Origin: Kaistia algarum
Lineage (GTDB): Bacteria; Pseudomonadota; Alphaproteobacteria; Rhizobiales; Kaistiaceae
Direction: 5' to 3'
Assembly: GCF_026343945.1 (NCBI RefSeq)
Contig: NZ_JAPKNJ010000002.1
Location: forward strand, 930,001-994,000
DNA length: 64,000 bases
Positions 62,576 through 64,000 of the stretch are shown piece after piece. Each line of letters begins with the position of its first letter. Position 1 is the first letter of the stretch. Both the position numbers and the translations under genes were made by a program. A model generated the notes under the pieces. That model was not told the DNA's origin. It worked only from the letters and a program-made list of their open reading frames with translations, and did no database searches.

Positions 62576-64000
62576 ATGACCGAACGCCTCGACACGCAAC
62601 GCCTCGCCGCCCTGCCAGCCGCGATCCTCCGTCCGGCCTATGACCGCGCCGCTGTGCGGCCCGGTATCGTGCATCTGGGCGTCGGCGCCTTCCACCGAGC
62701 CCATGAAGCAGTGGCGATCGACGATTGCCTGGCCGCCGGCGATAGCGGCTGGGGCATCGTCGCGGCATCGCTGCGCAGCCCCGATACGCGCGATGCGCTG
62801 AACCCGCAGGACGGGCTCTACACGGTGGTCGATCGCGATTCGGAGGGCGACCGGTTCCGCGTCATCGGGGCGATCCTGCGCGTGCTGGTGGCGCCGGAAG
62901 ACCCGGCGGCGCTGGTCGCGGCGATGGCCGATCCGAATGTGCGCATCGTCTCGCTGACCGTCACTGAGAAGGGCTATACGCGCCGCTCGGACGGGACGCT
63001 GGACGAAGACCATCCGGATATCCGCCACGACCTCGCCGAATGGGGCCGGCCGCGCTCGGCGCTCGGCTTCCTCGCCGCGGCGCTGGAGGCGCGCAAGGCG
63101 GCAGGCGTCCCGCCCTTCACGGCTCTCTCCTGCGACAATCTCCCGTCCAATGGCGCGACGCTGAAGGCGCTGCTGACGCGCTTTGCCGAACTGCGCTCGC
63201 CCGAACTCGGCACCTATGTCCGCGACAAGGTTGCCTGCTCGTCCACAATGGTCGACCGCATCGTTCCCGCGACGACCGATTCGGATCGCGCTTTGGTCGA
63301 CGATGCGCTTGGCGTCACGGATGCTTGGCCCGTCGTGACTGAACCCTATTATTCCTGGGTGATCGAGGATGATTTTCCGGCCGGACGGCCGGATATCCGC
63401 ACGCCCGGCGTCCTCTTCGTGGAGGATGTCGCGCCCTATGAACTGATGAAGCTGCGCCTCCTGAACGGCGCCCACTCCACCCTCGCCTATGCAGGCCTGC
63501 TGCTCGGCCACGACAATGTCGCCGCCGCCTTCACCGACCCAGATGCGCGCGCGCTCGTCGATGCGCTGTGGCGGGAGAGCGCGGCGACGTTGCCGGATGC
63601 CGGGCTCGACAGCGACGACTATTGCGCGCGGCTGGCGATCCGCTTCGGCAACCGCGCGCTCCGGCACAAGCTTGACCAGATCGGCACCGACGGCTCGGAG
63701 AAGCTGCCGCAGCGTATCGCCATGCCGCTCCGCGAAAACCTCGCCGCCGGCCGCAAGGCGAGCGCGCAGGCCTCGGCCATCGCGTTCTGGATCGCAGCGC
63801 TCGAGCGACGCGGCAAGGGCGAGTTTGCTTTCACCGACCCCCGCCTCGATCGCTTGACGACCCTCGCTGCGCAGGCAGACGCGAACGCCGCGGCCGGCGA
63901 TATCCTCGCGCTTCTGGGGCTCGGCGATCAGTTGGAAGCAGCGCGCGCGCTTGTATCCCCAGTCCTCGAACTCATCCGCCGCGAAGGAGCAAGGGCCGCA
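62576..64000 (+). CDS. Mannitol dehydrogenase family protein (fructuronate reductase/polyol dehydrogenase), 3' end beyond the window
   Basis: The frame starts at ATG 62576 and is open for 475 codons to the window edge. Family members run to about 480-500 residues, so only the last few may be missing. The Rossmann motif is IVHLGVGAFHRAHEAVAIDD, then VRIVSLTVTEKGYTR, FTALSCDNLPSNGATLKALL, VACSSTMVDRIVPATTD and the catalytic MKLRLLNGAHSTLAYAGLL with the Lys-Asn-His set of long-chain polyol dehydrogenases. Enzymes of this family reduce fructuronate or tagaturonate, or oxidise mannitol or arabitol. With a GntR-FCD regulator upstream, a hexuronate route is plausible. Confidence 0.9.
   Translation, partial: MTERLDTQRLAALPAAILRPAYDRAAVRPGIVHLGVGAFHRAHEAVAIDDCLAAGDSGWGIVAASLRSPDTRDALNPQDGLYTVVDRDSEGDRFRVIGAILRVLVAPEDPAALVAAMADPNVRIVSLTVTEKGYTRRSDGTLDEDHPDIRHDLAEWGRPRSALGFLAAALEARKAAGVPPFTALSCDNLPSNGATLKALLTRFAELRSPELGTYVRDKVACSSTMVDRIVPATTDSDRALVDDALGVTDAWPVVTEPYYSWVIEDDFPAGRPDIRTPGVLFVEDVAPYELMKLRLLNGAHSTLAYAGLLLGHDNVAAAFTDPDARALVDALWRESAATLPDAGLDSDDYCARLAIRFGNRALRHKLDQIGTDGSEKLPQRIAMPLRENLAAGRKASAQASAIAFWIAALERRGKGEFAFTDPRLDRLTTLAAQADANAAAGDILALLGLGDQLEAARALVSPVLELIRREGARAA

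Noticed and set aside
62054..63667. 537-codon minus-strand frame opposite the mannitol dehydrogenase gene
   Set aside because: The plus strand carries the full set of polyol dehydrogenase motifs; the reverse frame has none.

Overview
The window looks like chromosome of a GC-rich alphaproteobacterium, probably a soil or plant-associated member of the Hyphomicrobiales. The pointers are several ribose/fructose-type (CUT2) sugar ABC importers, an FrcA-like single-domain sugar ATPase, a likely Irr iron-control element upstream of an iron importer, and E. coli-like Dld and NagB. The genus cannot be named from the sequence alone.

Layout. (1) 1-480: truncated IS481-type transposase. (2) 493-8540, minus strand: operon of an uronate-dehydrogenase-like enzyme, CUT2 importer (binding protein, ATPase, permease), LacI regulator, lactonase-type amidohydrolase and D-lactate dehydrogenase. 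(3) 8541-8992: operator candidate, inverted repeat and IS256 scrap. (4) 8993-15628, minus: ribulokinase-like kinase, FrcBCA-like importer, SDR and ROK regulator. (5) 15629-19200: a graveyard holding a frameshifted sulfatase end, one intact outer-membrane protein gene, a cas7 (type I-C) remnant and a broken autotransporter passenger. (6) 19208-30418, plus: a long catabolic operon of CUT2 importer, SorC regulator, aldo/keto reductase, GlpD-like enzyme, class I aldolase, LyxK-like kinase and GMC oxidoreductase. (7) 30897-33552: PBP4-type carboxypeptidase, divergent from a secreted alpha/beta hydrolase. (8) 33948-36847: AT-richer Rhs polymorphic-toxin island with two toxin tips behind 405-bp repeated cores and putative immunity genes. 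(9) 37371-44694: unrecognised 385-residue protein, a CUT2 importer with ROK regulator, and a divergent amidohydrolase. (10) 44769-51209: IS3 scrap, tandem LacI operators, LacI, NagB and a four-gene importer. (11) 51933-56148: tRNA-Ser(GCU), AEC carrier, and iron(III) binding protein plus fused permease with no ATPase. (12) 56177-64000: CUT2 importer with two permeases, divergent GntR regulator, SDR, and a mannitol/uronate dehydrogenase cut by the right edge.

The window is a run of self-contained 'import and catabolise one sugar' cassettes. Five of the six sugar cassettes carry their own regulator next to an operator-like palindrome (the GntR site is weak), and four binding-protein genes are followed by a strong mRNA hairpin, which would let the cell make more binding protein than membrane components. 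Between cassettes lie gene ruins and insertion-sequence scraps.
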